DNA of 64,000 nucleotides from DASSQJ01 sp963773655. GTDB taxonomy: Bacteria > Actinomycetota > Actinomycetes > Actinomycetales > Dermatophilaceae. The DNA lies in assembly GCA_963773655.1 (NCBI GenBank), contig CAVZBX010000005.1:1-64000 (forward strand), written 5' to 3'. The notes beneath the pieces are model-generated. The model was not told where the DNA came from, did no database searches, and saw only the letters and a list, made by a program, of their open reading frames with translations. This document shows positions 55,384 to 63,214 of the stretch, one piece after another (positions within the stretch are counted from its first letter, which is position 1; each line of letters starts with the position of its first letter). Position numbers and translations under genes: made by a program.

Positions 55384-58296
55384 TCAGGCCGGGACGACGT
55401 TGACGAGCTTGGGGGCACGGACGACGACGGTGCGGATGCCGTCCGGCGTCGCGTCCTGCACCTTGGGCCGGGCCAGCGCGAGCTCGCGCAGGGCCTCGTC
55501 GCTGATGCCGCTCGGCACCTCCATCCGGTCGCGGACCTTGCCCCGGATCTGGACCACGCAGGTCACGGTCTCGTCGACGAGCAGCGCGGGGTCGGCCTCC
55601 GGGAACCGCTCGTGCGCGAGCGAGTCCTCGTGCCCCATCCGCAGCCACAGCTCCTCGGCGAGGTGCGGCGCCATCGGCGCCACCATGAGCACCAGCGCCT
55701 CCGCGGCCGCGCGCGGCACCCCGCCGTCGAGCTTGGTCAGGGCGTTGTTGAGCTCGGTGAGCCGGGCGATCGCGGTGTTGAAGCCGAGGGTGGCGTAGTC
55801 GGCGCGGACCGCGTCGATGGTGCGGTGCAGCACCCGGGCGGTCGCGTCGTCCGGCGGGGAGTCGACCACGCGCAGCGCCCCGGTCTCCTCGTCGACGACG
55901 TTGCGCCACAGCCGCTGGAGGAACCGCTGGCTGCCGACGACGGCGCGGGTGTCCCACGGCTTGCTCTGCTCGAGCGGGCCCAGGCCCATCTCGTAGAGGC
56001 GGAAGGTGTCGGCGCCGTAGGCGGCGTACATGTCGTCCGGGCTCACCATGTTCTTCAGGGACTTGCCGATCTTGCCGAACTCGCGGCTCACCGGCTCGCC
56101 GTGGTGGGCGAACGCCGGGAGCCCGTCCTCCCCCACGCGCTCCTCGACCTCGGACGCCTCGACGTACTGGCCGCGCCGGTCGGTGTAGGCGGGGGCCTGG
56201 ATGTAGCCCTGGGCGAAGTAGGTGCGGAACGGCTCGTCGGAGCTGAGGTGTCCCAGGTCGTGGAGCACCTTGTGCCAGAACCGGGCGTAGAGCAGGTGGA
56301 GCACGGCGTGCTCGACGCCGCCGACGTACAGGTCCACGCCGCCGGGGTCCCGGGTGCCTGCGGGGGCACCGGCCACCGGCTGCTCGCGCGGGCCCATCCA
56401 GTACCTCTCGTTGGCCGGGTCGACCAGCGCCTCGCGGTTCTCGGGGTCGAGGTAGCGCAGGTAGTACCAGCAGGAGCCGGCCCAGTTCGGCATCGTGTTC
56501 GTCTCGCGCCGGTAGCGGCGCGGCCCGCGGCCGTCGCCGAGGTCGAGCTCCACCTCGACCCACTCGTCGACGCGCGAGAGCGGCGGCTCGGGCTCGCTGC
56601 TCGCGTCGTCCGGGTCGTAGGTGCGCGGGCTGTAGTCGGGCACCTCGGGCAGCTCGACGGGCAGCATCGACTCGGGCAGGCCGTGGGCCAGGCCCTCCTC
56701 GTCGAAGACCACCGGGAACGGCTCGCCCCAGTAGCGCTGGCGGCTGAACAGCCAGTCGCGCAGCTTGTAGTTGACCGTGGCCTCGCCGGACCCCTTCTCC
56801 GCGAGCCACGCGGTGATCCGCGCCTTGGCCTCGGTGACGCCGAGCCCGTCCAGGGACACCTCGTCGTTCGCGGAGTTGATCGCCGGGCCGTCGCCCGGGT
56901 ACGCCGTCGACGCGTCGTGGTCCGGCGGGGGCTGCACGGTGCGGACGATCGGCAGCTCGAAGGCGGTCGCGAAGTCCCAGTCGCGCTGGTCCTGCGCGGG
57001 TACGGCCATGATCGCGCCGGTGCCGTAGCCCATGAGCACGTAGTCGGCGACGAAGACGGGGATGCGCTCGCCGTTCACCGGGTTGACCGCGTGGCCGCCG
57101 GTGAAGACGCCGGTCTTGTCCCGTCCCTCGGTCTGGCGCTCGACGTCGCTCTTGCGCGAGGCCGCGAGGCGGTAGGCGGCGACGGCCTCGGCGGGCGTGG
57201 CCGCGCCGCCGGTCCAGGCCGCCGCGGTGCCCTCGGGCCAGCCGCCCTCGGGGACGAGCACGTCGACGAGCGGGTGCTCGGGGGCGAGCACCATGAAGGT
57301 GGCGCCGAAGAGGGTGTCCGGTCGGGTGGTGAAGACCTCGATGCCGGGGGCGTGCGGCGCCTCGGCGAGCGGGAAGGTCACCCGCGCGCCGTGGCTGCGG
57401 CCGATCCAGTTCCGCTGCATGATCCTGACCTTCTCGGGCCAGTCCACCCGGTCGAGGTCGTCGGCGAGCCGGTCGGCGTAGGCGGTGATCCGCATCATCC
57501 ACTGGCGCAGGCTGCGCCGGAACACGGGGAAGTTGCCGCGCTCGGACCGGCCCTCGTTGGTGACCTCCTCGTTGGCCAGGACGGTGCCGAGGCCCGGGCA
57601 CCAGTTCACCGGGGCCTCGCTGGTGTAGGCGAGACGTCGGGAGTCCAGGATCGCGGACCGCTCGGCGGGCGACAGGTCGTCCCAGCCGCGGCCGTCGTCG
57701 TTGGGCAGTGGGCGGGCACCGCTGCGGTACTCGGCGACGAGCTCGTCCACGTGGCGGGCCCGGCCGCGGCCGCCGTCCTCCCGCTCGGCGTCGGGGTCGT
57801 ACCAGGCGTTGAAGATCTGCAGGAAGATCCACTGTGTCCAGCGGTAGTAGTCCGGGTCGATGGTCCGGATGGCGCGGCGGTCGTCGTGGCCGAGGCCGAG
57901 TCGGCGCAGCTGGCGCGCCATGATCGTGATGTTCTCCTCGGTCGTCTTGCGCGGGTGCTGGCCGGTCTGCACGGCGTACTGCTCCGCGGGCAGGCCGAAG
58001 GCGTCGTAGCCGAGGCAGTGCAGGACGTTGCGGCCGAGCATCCGGTTGAACCGGGCGTAGACGTCGGTGGCGATGTAGCCGAGCGGGTGCCCCACGTGGA
58101 GGCCGGCGCCGCTCGGGTACGGGAACATGTCGAGGACCAGCAGGTGCCCGTCGTAGCCCTCGACGGCGTGCGGGTCGGCCCACGGCCCGGCCGGGTTCGG
58201 CGCGTGGAAGGTGCCGCGCTCCTCCCAGCGGTCCTGCCAGGCCACCTCGATCTCGCCGGCCAGCTCGGCGGTGTACCGGTGCGGGGTCTGGGTCAT
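55384..58296 (-). CDS. leuS: Leucyl-tRNA synthetase
   Basis: 970 residues, intact. Charges tRNA-Leu with leucine. HVGHPLGYIATDVYARFNRM is the HIGH region. The editing domain contains VFTTRPDTLFGATFMVLAPE, and the class I KMSKS equivalent is KIGKSLKNMVSPDD, typical of actinobacteria. C-terminal anticodon-binding helices and a final tRNA-contact domain are present. Upstream, a leader peptide with three Leu codons and a terminator at 58327-58350 indicate attenuation by tRNA charging. Confidence 0.97.
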   Translation of the reverse strand: MTQTPHRYTAELAGEIEVAWQDRWEERGTFHAPNPAGPWADPHAVEGYDGHLLVLDMFPYPSGAGLHVGHPLGYIATDVYARFNRMLGRNVLHCLGYDAFGLPAEQYAVQTGQHPRKTTEENITIMARQLRRLGLGHDDRRAIRTIDPDYYRWTQWIFLQIFNAWYDPDAEREDGGRGRARHVDELVAEYRSGARPLPNDDGRGWDDLSPAERSAILDSRRLAYTSEAPVNWCPGLGTVLANEEVTNEGRSERGNFPVFRRSLRQWMMRITAYADRLADDLDRVDWPEKVRIMQRNWIGRSHGARVTFPLAEAPHAPGIEVFTTRPDTLFGATFMVLAPEHPLVDVLVPEGGWPEGTAAAWTGGAATPAEAVAAYRLAASRKSDVERQTEGRDKTGVFTGGHAVNPVNGERIPVFVADYVLMGYGTGAIMAVPAQDQRDWDFATAFELPIVRTVQPPPDHDASTAYPGDGPAINSANDEVSLDGLGVTEAKARITAWLAEKGSGEATVNYKLRDWLFSRQRYWGEPFPVVFDEEGLAHGLPESMLPVELPEVPDYSPRTYDPDDASSEPEPPLSRVDEWVEVELDLGDGRGPRRYRRETNTMPNWAGSCWYYLRYLDPENREALVDPANERYWMGPREQPVAGAPAGTRDPGGVDLYVGGVEHAVLHLLYARFWHKVLHDLGHLSSDEPFRTYFAQGYIQAPAYTDRRGQYVEASEVEERVGEDGLPAFAHHGEPVSREFGKIGKSLKNMVSPDDMYAAYGADTFRLYEMGLGPLEQSKPWDTRAVVGSQRFLQRLWRNVVDEETGALRVVDSPPDDATARVLHRTIDAVRADYATLGFNTAIARLTELNNALTKLDGGVPRAAAEALVLMVAPMAPHLAEELWLRMGHEDSLAHERFPEADPALLVDETVTCVVQIRGKVRDRMEVPSGISDEALRELALARPKVQDATPDGIRTVVVRAPKLVNVVPA

Positions 58297-58326
58297 CTCG
58301 TCCTCGTCGTCTCGTGTCCGCCCATG

Positions 58327-58350
58327 AAAAAACCCCTCGCACAGGAGGGG
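58327..58350 (-). terminator. Intrinsic terminator in the leuS leader
   Basis: On the minus strand CCCCTC pairs with GAGGGG over a six-base loop and is followed by six U (A-run 58327-58332). It ends 31 bases before the leuS ATG. A real U-tract is rare in this GC-rich DNA. It is expected to cut transcription when leucine is abundant. Confidence 0.85.
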
Positions 58351-58352
58351 TC

Positions 58353-58381
58353 GCCGCGCAGGCCGTCGTGGCCGGCGCGGC
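58353..58381 (-). promoter_or_regulatory. Leader hairpin overlapping the leader-peptide stop
   Basis: GCCGCGC and GGCC at 58353-58359 and 58361-58364 pair exactly with GGCC 58370-58373 and GCGCGGC 58375-58381. It includes part of the stop codon of the leader peptide and sits directly before the terminator. It fits the pause or competing stem of an attenuator. Confidence 0.7.
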
Positions 58382-58404
58382 TAGGCAAGGAGCAGCCTCG
58401 TCAC
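58381..58404 (-). CDS. Leucine attenuator leader peptide of leuS
   Basis: GTG ACG AGG CTG CTC CTT GCC TAG encodes V-T-R-L-L-L-A: three Leu codons in a row, one of them CTT, rare in this genome. A possible -10 TACCCT (58416-58411) lies seven bases upstream, so the transcript may start at the GTG (leaderless). Ribosomes stalling on the Leu codons when Leu-tRNA is low would favour leuS transcription through the downstream terminator. Confidence 0.75.
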   Translation of the reverse strand: MTRLLLA

Positions 58405-58489
58405 GCGGTCAGGGTACCGCAGCGCGTGGCCGCGGGCGGTGCGGGCCGGGGTGGGGCGGTGCGGGGGCGGGCGCCGGCCGCCCCCCGCG

Positions 58490-58813
58490 TCAGTGGCCGC
58501 CCTGGACGTTGACGAGGACGACGCCGGCGATGATCAGGCCGATGCCACCGACCTTGGCAGGGCTGAGCGACTCCCCGAGCCACAGGTAGCCGATGACGGC
58601 GATGGCGGCCGTGCCGAGCCCGGACCAGATGGCGTAGGCGATGGACACGTCCATCCGCTTCACGACGACGGTGAGCATCCAGATGGAGGCGAGGTAGCCG
58701 GTGGCGACGAACCCCGACCAGCCGAGGTGGTGGAAGCCCTGCGTACGGGGCAGCGCGGCGGTCGAGACGACCTCGACGGCGATGGCGAGCAGGAGCAGGA
58801 GCAGGGCGGGCAC
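58490..58813 (-). CDS. Small multidrug resistance (SMR) efflux protein
   Basis: 107 residues, four membrane helices, the usual SMR size. The key Glu sits in LAIAVEVVSTAALPRTQG, as EmrE Glu14, and IAYAIWSGLGTAAIAVIGYL is typical of helix 3. GTG 58813 with GGAGAG upstream. It exchanges protons for cationic drugs or guanidinium. Divergent from a TetR gene, with two operators between. Confidence 0.9.
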   Translation of the reverse strand: MPALLLLLLAIAVEVVSTAALPRTQGFHHLGWSGFVATGYLASIWMLTVVVKRMDVSIAYAIWSGLGTAAIAVIGYLWLGESLSPAKVGGIGLIIAGVVLVNVQGGH

Positions 58814-58846
58814 GGGGTCTCTCCGGGTGCGACGTGACGGTGGAGG

Positions 58847-58885
58847 TGTAGCGAGTGCTACATGCCCACTGTAGCACTTGCTACA
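58847..58885. promoter_or_regulatory. Two TetR operators in the SMR/TetR promoter
   Basis: TGTAGCGAGTGCTACA (58847-58862) and TGTAGCACTTGCTACA (58870-58885) share perfect 6-base arms with 4-base spacers, centres 23 bases apart. They cover both divergent promoters and exclude the ATG at 58862 as a likely TetR start. Confidence 0.88.
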
Positions 58886-58894
58886 GTGGGGGGC

Positions 58895-59527
58895 GTGACC
58901 CGCCGGGAGGACCTCGTCGCACGCGCGACGGACTACGCCCTCGAGCACGGGCTCGTCGGGCTGAGCCTCCGCCCGCTGGCCGCGGCGCTCGGCACGAGCG
59001 ACCGGATGCTGCTCTACCACCTGGGCTCCAAGGACGAGCTGCTGGTCGCGATCATCACCGAGTCCACCGACCGGTCGGTGGCCGAGATGCGGGCGCTGCC
59101 GGTGTCCGGCTCCCCCGGCCAGGCGGTCCGCGACCAGTGGCGGCTGTGGACCGGCGCGCAGCAGCGGCGCTACGAGCGGCTCTACGTGGAGGCCTCCACC
59201 CTCGGGCTGTTCGGCGAGGGACCGTACGCCGCGGCGGTCGCGGCGAGCAACGAGCGGTGGATGGCGGCGGTGCGCGACCACCTCGTCGCGTCGGGGGTCC
59301 CCACGCACCGGGTCGGGGCGGTGGCGCCCCTGGTCGACGCCGCGTTCATGGGCTTCGAGCTCGACCTGCCGCTCGACGAGGCCGAGGCGGCGGCAGGCGT
59401 GGAAGCGCTGGCCGAGGCCGTGGAGCTGCTGAGCGACCGGGGATGGCGTCGGCGCGCCCGGGGCCGCGCGGTGGGTCAGGAGGCGCCGAGCAGGCCGGCG
59501 ACGAGCAGGGCCTGCGCCAGGTGGTAG
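58895..59527 (+). CDS. TetR-family regulator of the SMR gene
   Basis: 210 residues from GTG 58895. The HTH ALEHGLVGLSLRPLAAALGT with DRMLLYHLGSKDELL is clear. GTG 58895 was chosen because ATG 58862 is inside operator 1 and a G-run precedes the GTG. The last 20 or so residues overlap the convergent gene at 59476 and look unlike family ends, so a late frame change is possible. Confidence 0.8.
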   Translation: MTRREDLVARATDYALEHGLVGLSLRPLAAALGTSDRMLLYHLGSKDELLVAIITESTDRSVAEMRALPVSGSPGQAVRDQWRLWTGAQQRRYERLYVEASTLGLFGEGPYAAAVAASNERWMAAVRDHLVASGVPTHRVGAVAPLVDAAFMGFELDLPLDEAEAAAGVEALAEAVELLSDRGWRRRARGRAVGQEAPSRPATSRACARW

Positions 59528-60123
59528 GTGACCATGACGGCCGGCCTGCTCCACGGGTGCGCACGGTGGAAGCGGCCCATCCCCAGCAGGGTGTCGCTGA
59601 CGACGAAGAGGCTGGCGCCGAGGCCGACCACGACCGAGCCGGTGGCCCACCCGGTCACCGCCATCGCGGCGATGACGCCCATGTAGACGACGACGGGTGC
59701 GCTCAGTGCCGCCCCGCCCTCCCGGTGCGCCCCGGGCACGATGCGGTGACCGGCGCCGAGGGCGAGCGCCACGACCGCGACCCCCAGCCACGCCCGGGCC
59801 GGCGCGTCCAGGCCGCTCAGGGCGAAGGCGGCCAGCCAGGCCAGGTGTCCGACGAGGAAGGCGGCGAGCCCCCCGAGGAAGCGGGCCGGTGAGTCGCCGA
59901 GGAGGAGCACGTCCCCGACCAGTCCCAGGCCGAGGGCGGCGAGCACCCACCACCCGACGGCAGAGCCCGGGGCGCCCAGGGCCACCGCCACGGCGGCCAG
60001 GGCGAGCATCACCGCCGGCTTCGCCCACCGCTCCACGGACCGCTGCCCGCGCACGACGGCCCACCAGTCGACGAGGGCGAGCACCCCGGCGAGGCACCAG
60101 GCGAGGACGACGGCGGCGGGCAC
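59476..60123 (-). CDS. YhhN/TMEM86 family membrane protein (lysoplasmalogenase-like)
   Basis: 215 residues, about eight membrane helices. LGLVGDVLLLGDSPARFLGG, FLVGHLAWLAAFAL and FVVSDTLLGMGRF carry the conserved Asp and His of the YhhN family, which in mammals cleaves lysoplasmalogens. GTG 60123 chosen at the edge of the conserved region. Overlaps the TetR gene by 52 bases tail to tail. The bacterial function is unproven. Confidence 0.8.
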   Translation of the reverse strand: MPAAVVLAWCLAGVLALVDWWAVVRGQRSVERWAKPAVMLALAAVAVALGAPGSAVGWWVLAALGLGLVGDVLLLGDSPARFLGGLAAFLVGHLAWLAAFALSGLDAPARAWLGVAVVALALGAGHRIVPGAHREGGAALSAPVVVYMGVIAAMAVTGWATGSVVVGLGASLFVVSDTLLGMGRFHRAHPWSRPAVMVTYHLAQALLVAGLLGAS

Positions 60124-60244
60124 GCCCGCATCCTGCCAGCGCGGGCTCGCCCCGCCCCGCCCCGTCCACCCTGCCCGCCCCGCCCCGCCCGGTCCACCCA
60201 GCCAGCCAGGACGACCGACGCCACCGCGGCCCGGAACATGTGTC

Positions 60245-60300
60245 CTCCGGACGATGCTGCCCCGGTCATTCAAATGGCTGATCGGGGCACGCATCTGGAC
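60245..60300. repeat. Degraded copy of the dispersed palindrome, copy D
   Basis: Within CTCCGGACGATGCTGCCCC, GTCATTCAAATGGCTG and CGGGGCACGCATCTGGA the same blocks recur as in copies A and B, with the core changed (CATTCAAATG). It lies about 40 bases from an inverted full core at 60362. The 60124-60524 gap also has a CCGCCCCG-rich run and nothing coding. Confidence 0.55.
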
Positions 60301-60334
60301 GCCCCTTCCTGCGGTGGGCCCGTGCGGGGAGAAC

Positions 60335-60402
60335 GTCGTCGGAGAAGGGTGCCCGGCGCACGCAATTGGATGACGGGGGCAGGGTTTGCTGGAGAGCACC
60401 TT
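60335..60402. repeat. Dispersed palindromic repeat, copy C (inverted)
   Basis: The plus strand carries GCAATTGGATGACG (60362-60375), the exact reverse complement of the core shared by copies A and B, followed by GCTGGAGAGCACC. The left arm is poorly conserved. It lies between the divergent YhhN-like and MarR genes, unlike A and B, which lie between convergent genes. Confidence 0.65.
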
Positions 60403-60477
60403 GTTCGGGGAGCGGTTGTCCACAGGCCGACCTCGTCGGCAGGGCTGTGGACGGCCGGCGCGCGCCGACCACCGCGA

Positions 60478-60492
60478 CGGGCATGATGCCCG
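60478..60492. promoter_or_regulatory. Palindrome before the MarR gene
   Basis: CGGGCAT-G-ATGCCCG is perfect over 15 bases and ends 33 bases before the GTG start of the MarR regulator. A MarR dimer operator is the simplest reading. Confidence 0.6.
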
Positions 60493-60524
60493 GACCGGGC
60501 GCACACCCGGTGAAGGGGGACGAC

Positions 60525-61109
60525 GTGGACGACGCTGCCGCCAAGGGGCGGGGCCTGTCGTGGACGGCCCGGCGCGGCATCCACCCGGTCCAGCCCGAGA
60601 CGCACGCGCCCTGGGCCCGCCTGCGCCAGGAGCTCGAGCACCGCCACCGGCTCGGCCTGAGCCTCGAGCGTCGGTGGGAGCGACCCGACGAGGACGACGA
60701 CCGCAACGTCGCCGTCTTCCTCCGGCAGGCCTCCGCCGCCGTCGACGCCGACCTCCGGCGGCTCGCCACCACCCACAGCCTCCGGCTCTCCCCCACCGAG
60801 GTCGACGCCCTGCGCCGCATCGCCGTCAAGCCGTCCGCGGTGGTCCAGATCGCGGAGTACCTGCGAGTGCACCCGGCCCGCGCCTCGCGGATCGTCACCC
60901 GGCTCGAGGGCGACGGGCTCGTCACCACCGAGGCACCCTGGTCGGACCTGCGCAAGCGCCGTGCCCGGCTCACCCCCGAGGGGGAGGAGGTCGCCGAGGA
61001 CCTGGCCGCCGGCCTCGACGACCTCGCCCGGCTCTGGATGGACGGGCTCGACGACGACACCCGGCTCACTGCCGTGCGGCTGCTCGCCACCCTCGCCGAC
61101 CTGCCGTGA
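60525..61109 (+). CDS. MarR-family transcriptional regulator
   Basis: 194 residues from GTG 60525, preceded by AGGGGGA. Winged helix: LRLSPTEVDALRRIAVKPSA, VVQIAEYLRVHPARASRIVT and RLEGDGLVTTEAPWSDLRKR (wing). An N-terminal segment of 60 residues is longer than usual. Convergent with the monooxygenase gene. The effector and targets are unknown, but the palindrome at 60478 suggests autoregulation. Confidence 0.82.
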   Translation: MDDAAAKGRGLSWTARRGIHPVQPETHAPWARLRQELEHRHRLGLSLERRWERPDEDDDRNVAVFLRQASAAVDADLRRLATTHSLRLSPTEVDALRRIAVKPSAVVQIAEYLRVHPARASRIVTRLEGDGLVTTEAPWSDLRKRRARLTPEGEEVAEDLAAGLDDLARLWMDGLDDDTRLTAVRLLATLADLP

Positions 61110-61132
61110 CCCGCGCCCGCCGACCCCGTCCG

Positions 61133-62602
61133 TCAGGACAGCTCGAGCCGCCCGTCGTCCATCCGGCCGAGCCGGGTCTGCAGCGAGTCCCGCAGGTAGC
61201 TCTGCCGGACCCGCCACGGGTGGGCACGGCCCTGGCGCGGCAGGACGCCCTCGGCGCGGCGGACGTAGCCCGACGTCAGCTCGAGCAGCGGCCCGGTGCC
61301 CGGCGGGTCCTCGTCGTAGCGCGGCACCGCCGTGGTGAGGCCGTGTCGGTCCAGGTACCGCACGAGTGAGGTGAACCAGCGGGCGGAGAGGTCGGCGCGC
61401 AGCGTCCAGCTCGCGTTGGTGTACCCCACGGCCAGCGCCGCGTTCGGCACCCCGGAGAGCATCATCCCCTTGTAGACGTGCCGCCGCGCGACGTCGACCG
61501 GCTCCCCGTCGACGACCACCTCGATGCCCCCGGCGATCTGCAGCCGCAGACCGGTCGCCGTCACCACGACGTCGGCGGCCAGGTCCTCCCCCGACACCAG
61601 GCGGATGCCGTCGCGCGTCATCCGCTCCACCGTGCCGGTGACGACCGTCGCCTCCCCGGAGGCCAGCACCGCGAAGAAGTCACCGTCCGGTGCCACGCAC
61701 AGCCGCTGGTCCCACGGGTCGTACCGCGGCGCGAAGTGGGTGTCCACGGGATAGCCCTCGGGCAGGGCGCGGACCACGCCGTGCCGCAGCATCCTGCGCC
61801 CACCCAGGGGCCAGCGCCGCAGCGCGCCGTACGCGAGCGAGGCGGTGACGACGTTCTTGGCCCGCACCACCCGGTACGCCACCGGGTCCGGCAGAACCCG
61901 GCGCAGGGCCCCGGCGACGACGTCACGGGACGGCAGGGCGACGACGTACCCCGGGCTGCGCTGCAGCATGGTCACCGACGCGGCCCCCTCGGCGACGAGC
62001 GCCGGCACGAGGGTGACGGCCGTCGCGCCGCTGCCGAGCACGACGAACCGCCGCCCGCGCACCGGCATCCCCTCCGGCCACCGCTGCGGGTGCACGACCT
62101 CGCCGGCGAACTCCGAGCGGCCCGGCAGCTCCACCTCGTGCCCGGACTCGTACGCGTAGTAGCCGGTGGCGAGGTAGACCAGACGGGCGCTGTGCCGCAC
62201 CTCGCCGCCGGCGGTGCGCGCGGTCACCGTCCACCGACCGTCCGCCGAGGACCACTCCATCCGCTCGACCCGCTGCCGGTGGTGGATCCGGCCGGTCACC
62301 CGGCCCTCCCGCGCCGTCTCCTCGACGTAGGCGCGGATGTCGGCACCCGCCGCGAACGACGCGTCGCCGGGCCACGGCCGGAACGGGAAGCCGAGGGTGT
62401 ACATGTCGGAGTCCGACCGGATGCCGGGGTACCGGAAGAGGTCCCAGGTGCCGCCGATCCGGTCGCGCGCCTCGAGCACCGCCCAGGTCGTCGTCGGGCA
62501 CCGCTGGGCGAGCCGGCACGCGACGTCGACCCCGGAGATGCCGGCACCCACGACGAGCACGTCGACGTCGAGCGGCGGCGGGTCCAGCAGGTCGCGGGGC
62601 AC
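61133..62602 (-). CDS. Flavin monooxygenase, Baeyer-Villiger type
   Basis: 489 residues. FAD motif VLVVGAGISGVDVACRL, then IGGTWDLFRYPGIRSDSDMY, the BVMO-type fingerprint FAGEVVHPQRW, and an NADP motif FVVLGSGATAVTLVPALV. It converts ketones to esters or lactones, or hydroxylates N/S atoms, in the cytosol. GTG 62602. Convergent with the MarR gene, so a regulatory link is uncertain. Intact. Confidence 0.88.
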   Translation of the reverse strand: MPRDLLDPPPLDVDVLVVGAGISGVDVACRLAQRCPTTTWAVLEARDRIGGTWDLFRYPGIRSDSDMYTLGFPFRPWPGDASFAAGADIRAYVEETAREGRVTGRIHHRQRVERMEWSSADGRWTVTARTAGGEVRHSARLVYLATGYYAYESGHEVELPGRSEFAGEVVHPQRWPEGMPVRGRRFVVLGSGATAVTLVPALVAEGAASVTMLQRSPGYVVALPSRDVVAGALRRVLPDPVAYRVVRAKNVVTASLAYGALRRWPLGGRRMLRHGVVRALPEGYPVDTHFAPRYDPWDQRLCVAPDGDFFAVLASGEATVVTGTVERMTRDGIRLVSGEDLAADVVVTATGLRLQIAGGIEVVVDGEPVDVARRHVYKGMMLSGVPNAALAVGYTNASWTLRADLSARWFTSLVRYLDRHGLTTAVPRYDEDPPGTGPLLELTSGYVRRAEGVLPRQGRAHPWRVRQSYLRDSLQTRLGRMDDGRLELS

Positions 62603-62686
62603 CTCGCCACCCTAGGGCTCCGAGGCCTCGACGGAGCGGCCACCGCCGCACGCCCGGACCGGGACCGGCCCCGCCCCCGTGCGACG

Positions 62687-63214
62687 ATGACGCGCATGAC
62701 CACGCTCTCCGACTTCACCGCCCGCACCCTGACCGGTCAGGACCAGCCCCTCGCCGAGTACGCCGGCCGGGTCGTGCTCGTCGTCAACACCGCCAGCCGG
62801 TGCGGCTTCACGCCGCAGTACGCGGGGCTCGAGGCGCTCTACCAGGAGCACCGCGACGCCGGCTTCGTCGTCCTCGGGTTCCCCTGCAACCAGTTCGGCG
62901 CCCAGGAGCCCGGCACCGAGGACGAGATCGGCGAGTTCTGCCAGCTCAACTACGGCGTCAGCTTCCCGATGTTCGCCAAGGTCGACGTCAACGGCGACGA
63001 CGCGCACCCCCTGTTCGCATGGCTGAAGTCCGAGAAGAGGGGTCTGCTCGGCGGGCGGATCAAGTGGAACTTCACCAAGTTCCTCATCGGCCGCGACGGG
63101 CAGGTCCTGCAGCGCTACTCCCCCCAGGCGGAGCCGCAGTCCCTCGCCGACGACGTCCGCGCCGCCCTGGCCGTCCCCGCCGACGCCGACGCCGAGGGCG
63201 CCACCGGCGGATGA
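62687..63214 (+). CDS. Glutathione peroxidase family (thiol peroxidase)
   Basis: 175 residues. Conserved active site: Cys in NTASRCGFTPQYAGLEAL, Gln in GFPCNQFGAQEPG, and Trp-Asn in IKWNFTKFLIGRDG. As Cys (not Sec) enzymes, bacterial members use thioredoxin; a second Cys sits in EIGEFCQLNYG. ATG 62687 or 62696 could both start. Overlaps the next gene by four bases. Confidence 0.9.
   Translation: MTRMTTLSDFTARTLTGQDQPLAEYAGRVVLVVNTASRCGFTPQYAGLEALYQEHRDAGFVVLGFPCNQFGAQEPGTEDEIGEFCQLNYGVSFPMFAKVDVNGDDAHPLFAWLKSEKRGLLGGRIKWNFTKFLIGRDGQVLQRYSPQAEPQSLADDVRAALAVPADADAEGATGG

Noticed and set aside
58327..58416. T-box riboswitch before leuS
   Set aside because: The leader is about 100 bases, too short for a T-box. 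No specifier loop or T-box consensus is seen; a leader peptide with Leu codons explains it better.
54700..58512. 1270-aa plus-strand open frame opposite leuS
   Set aside because: Antisense shadow of a clean LeuS frame. Its Gly/Val/Arg-rich composition follows the codon pattern of the other strand.
60124..60240. CCGCCCCG-rich run as promoter or repeat
   Set aside because: Imperfect low-complexity sequence without clear unit or partner.
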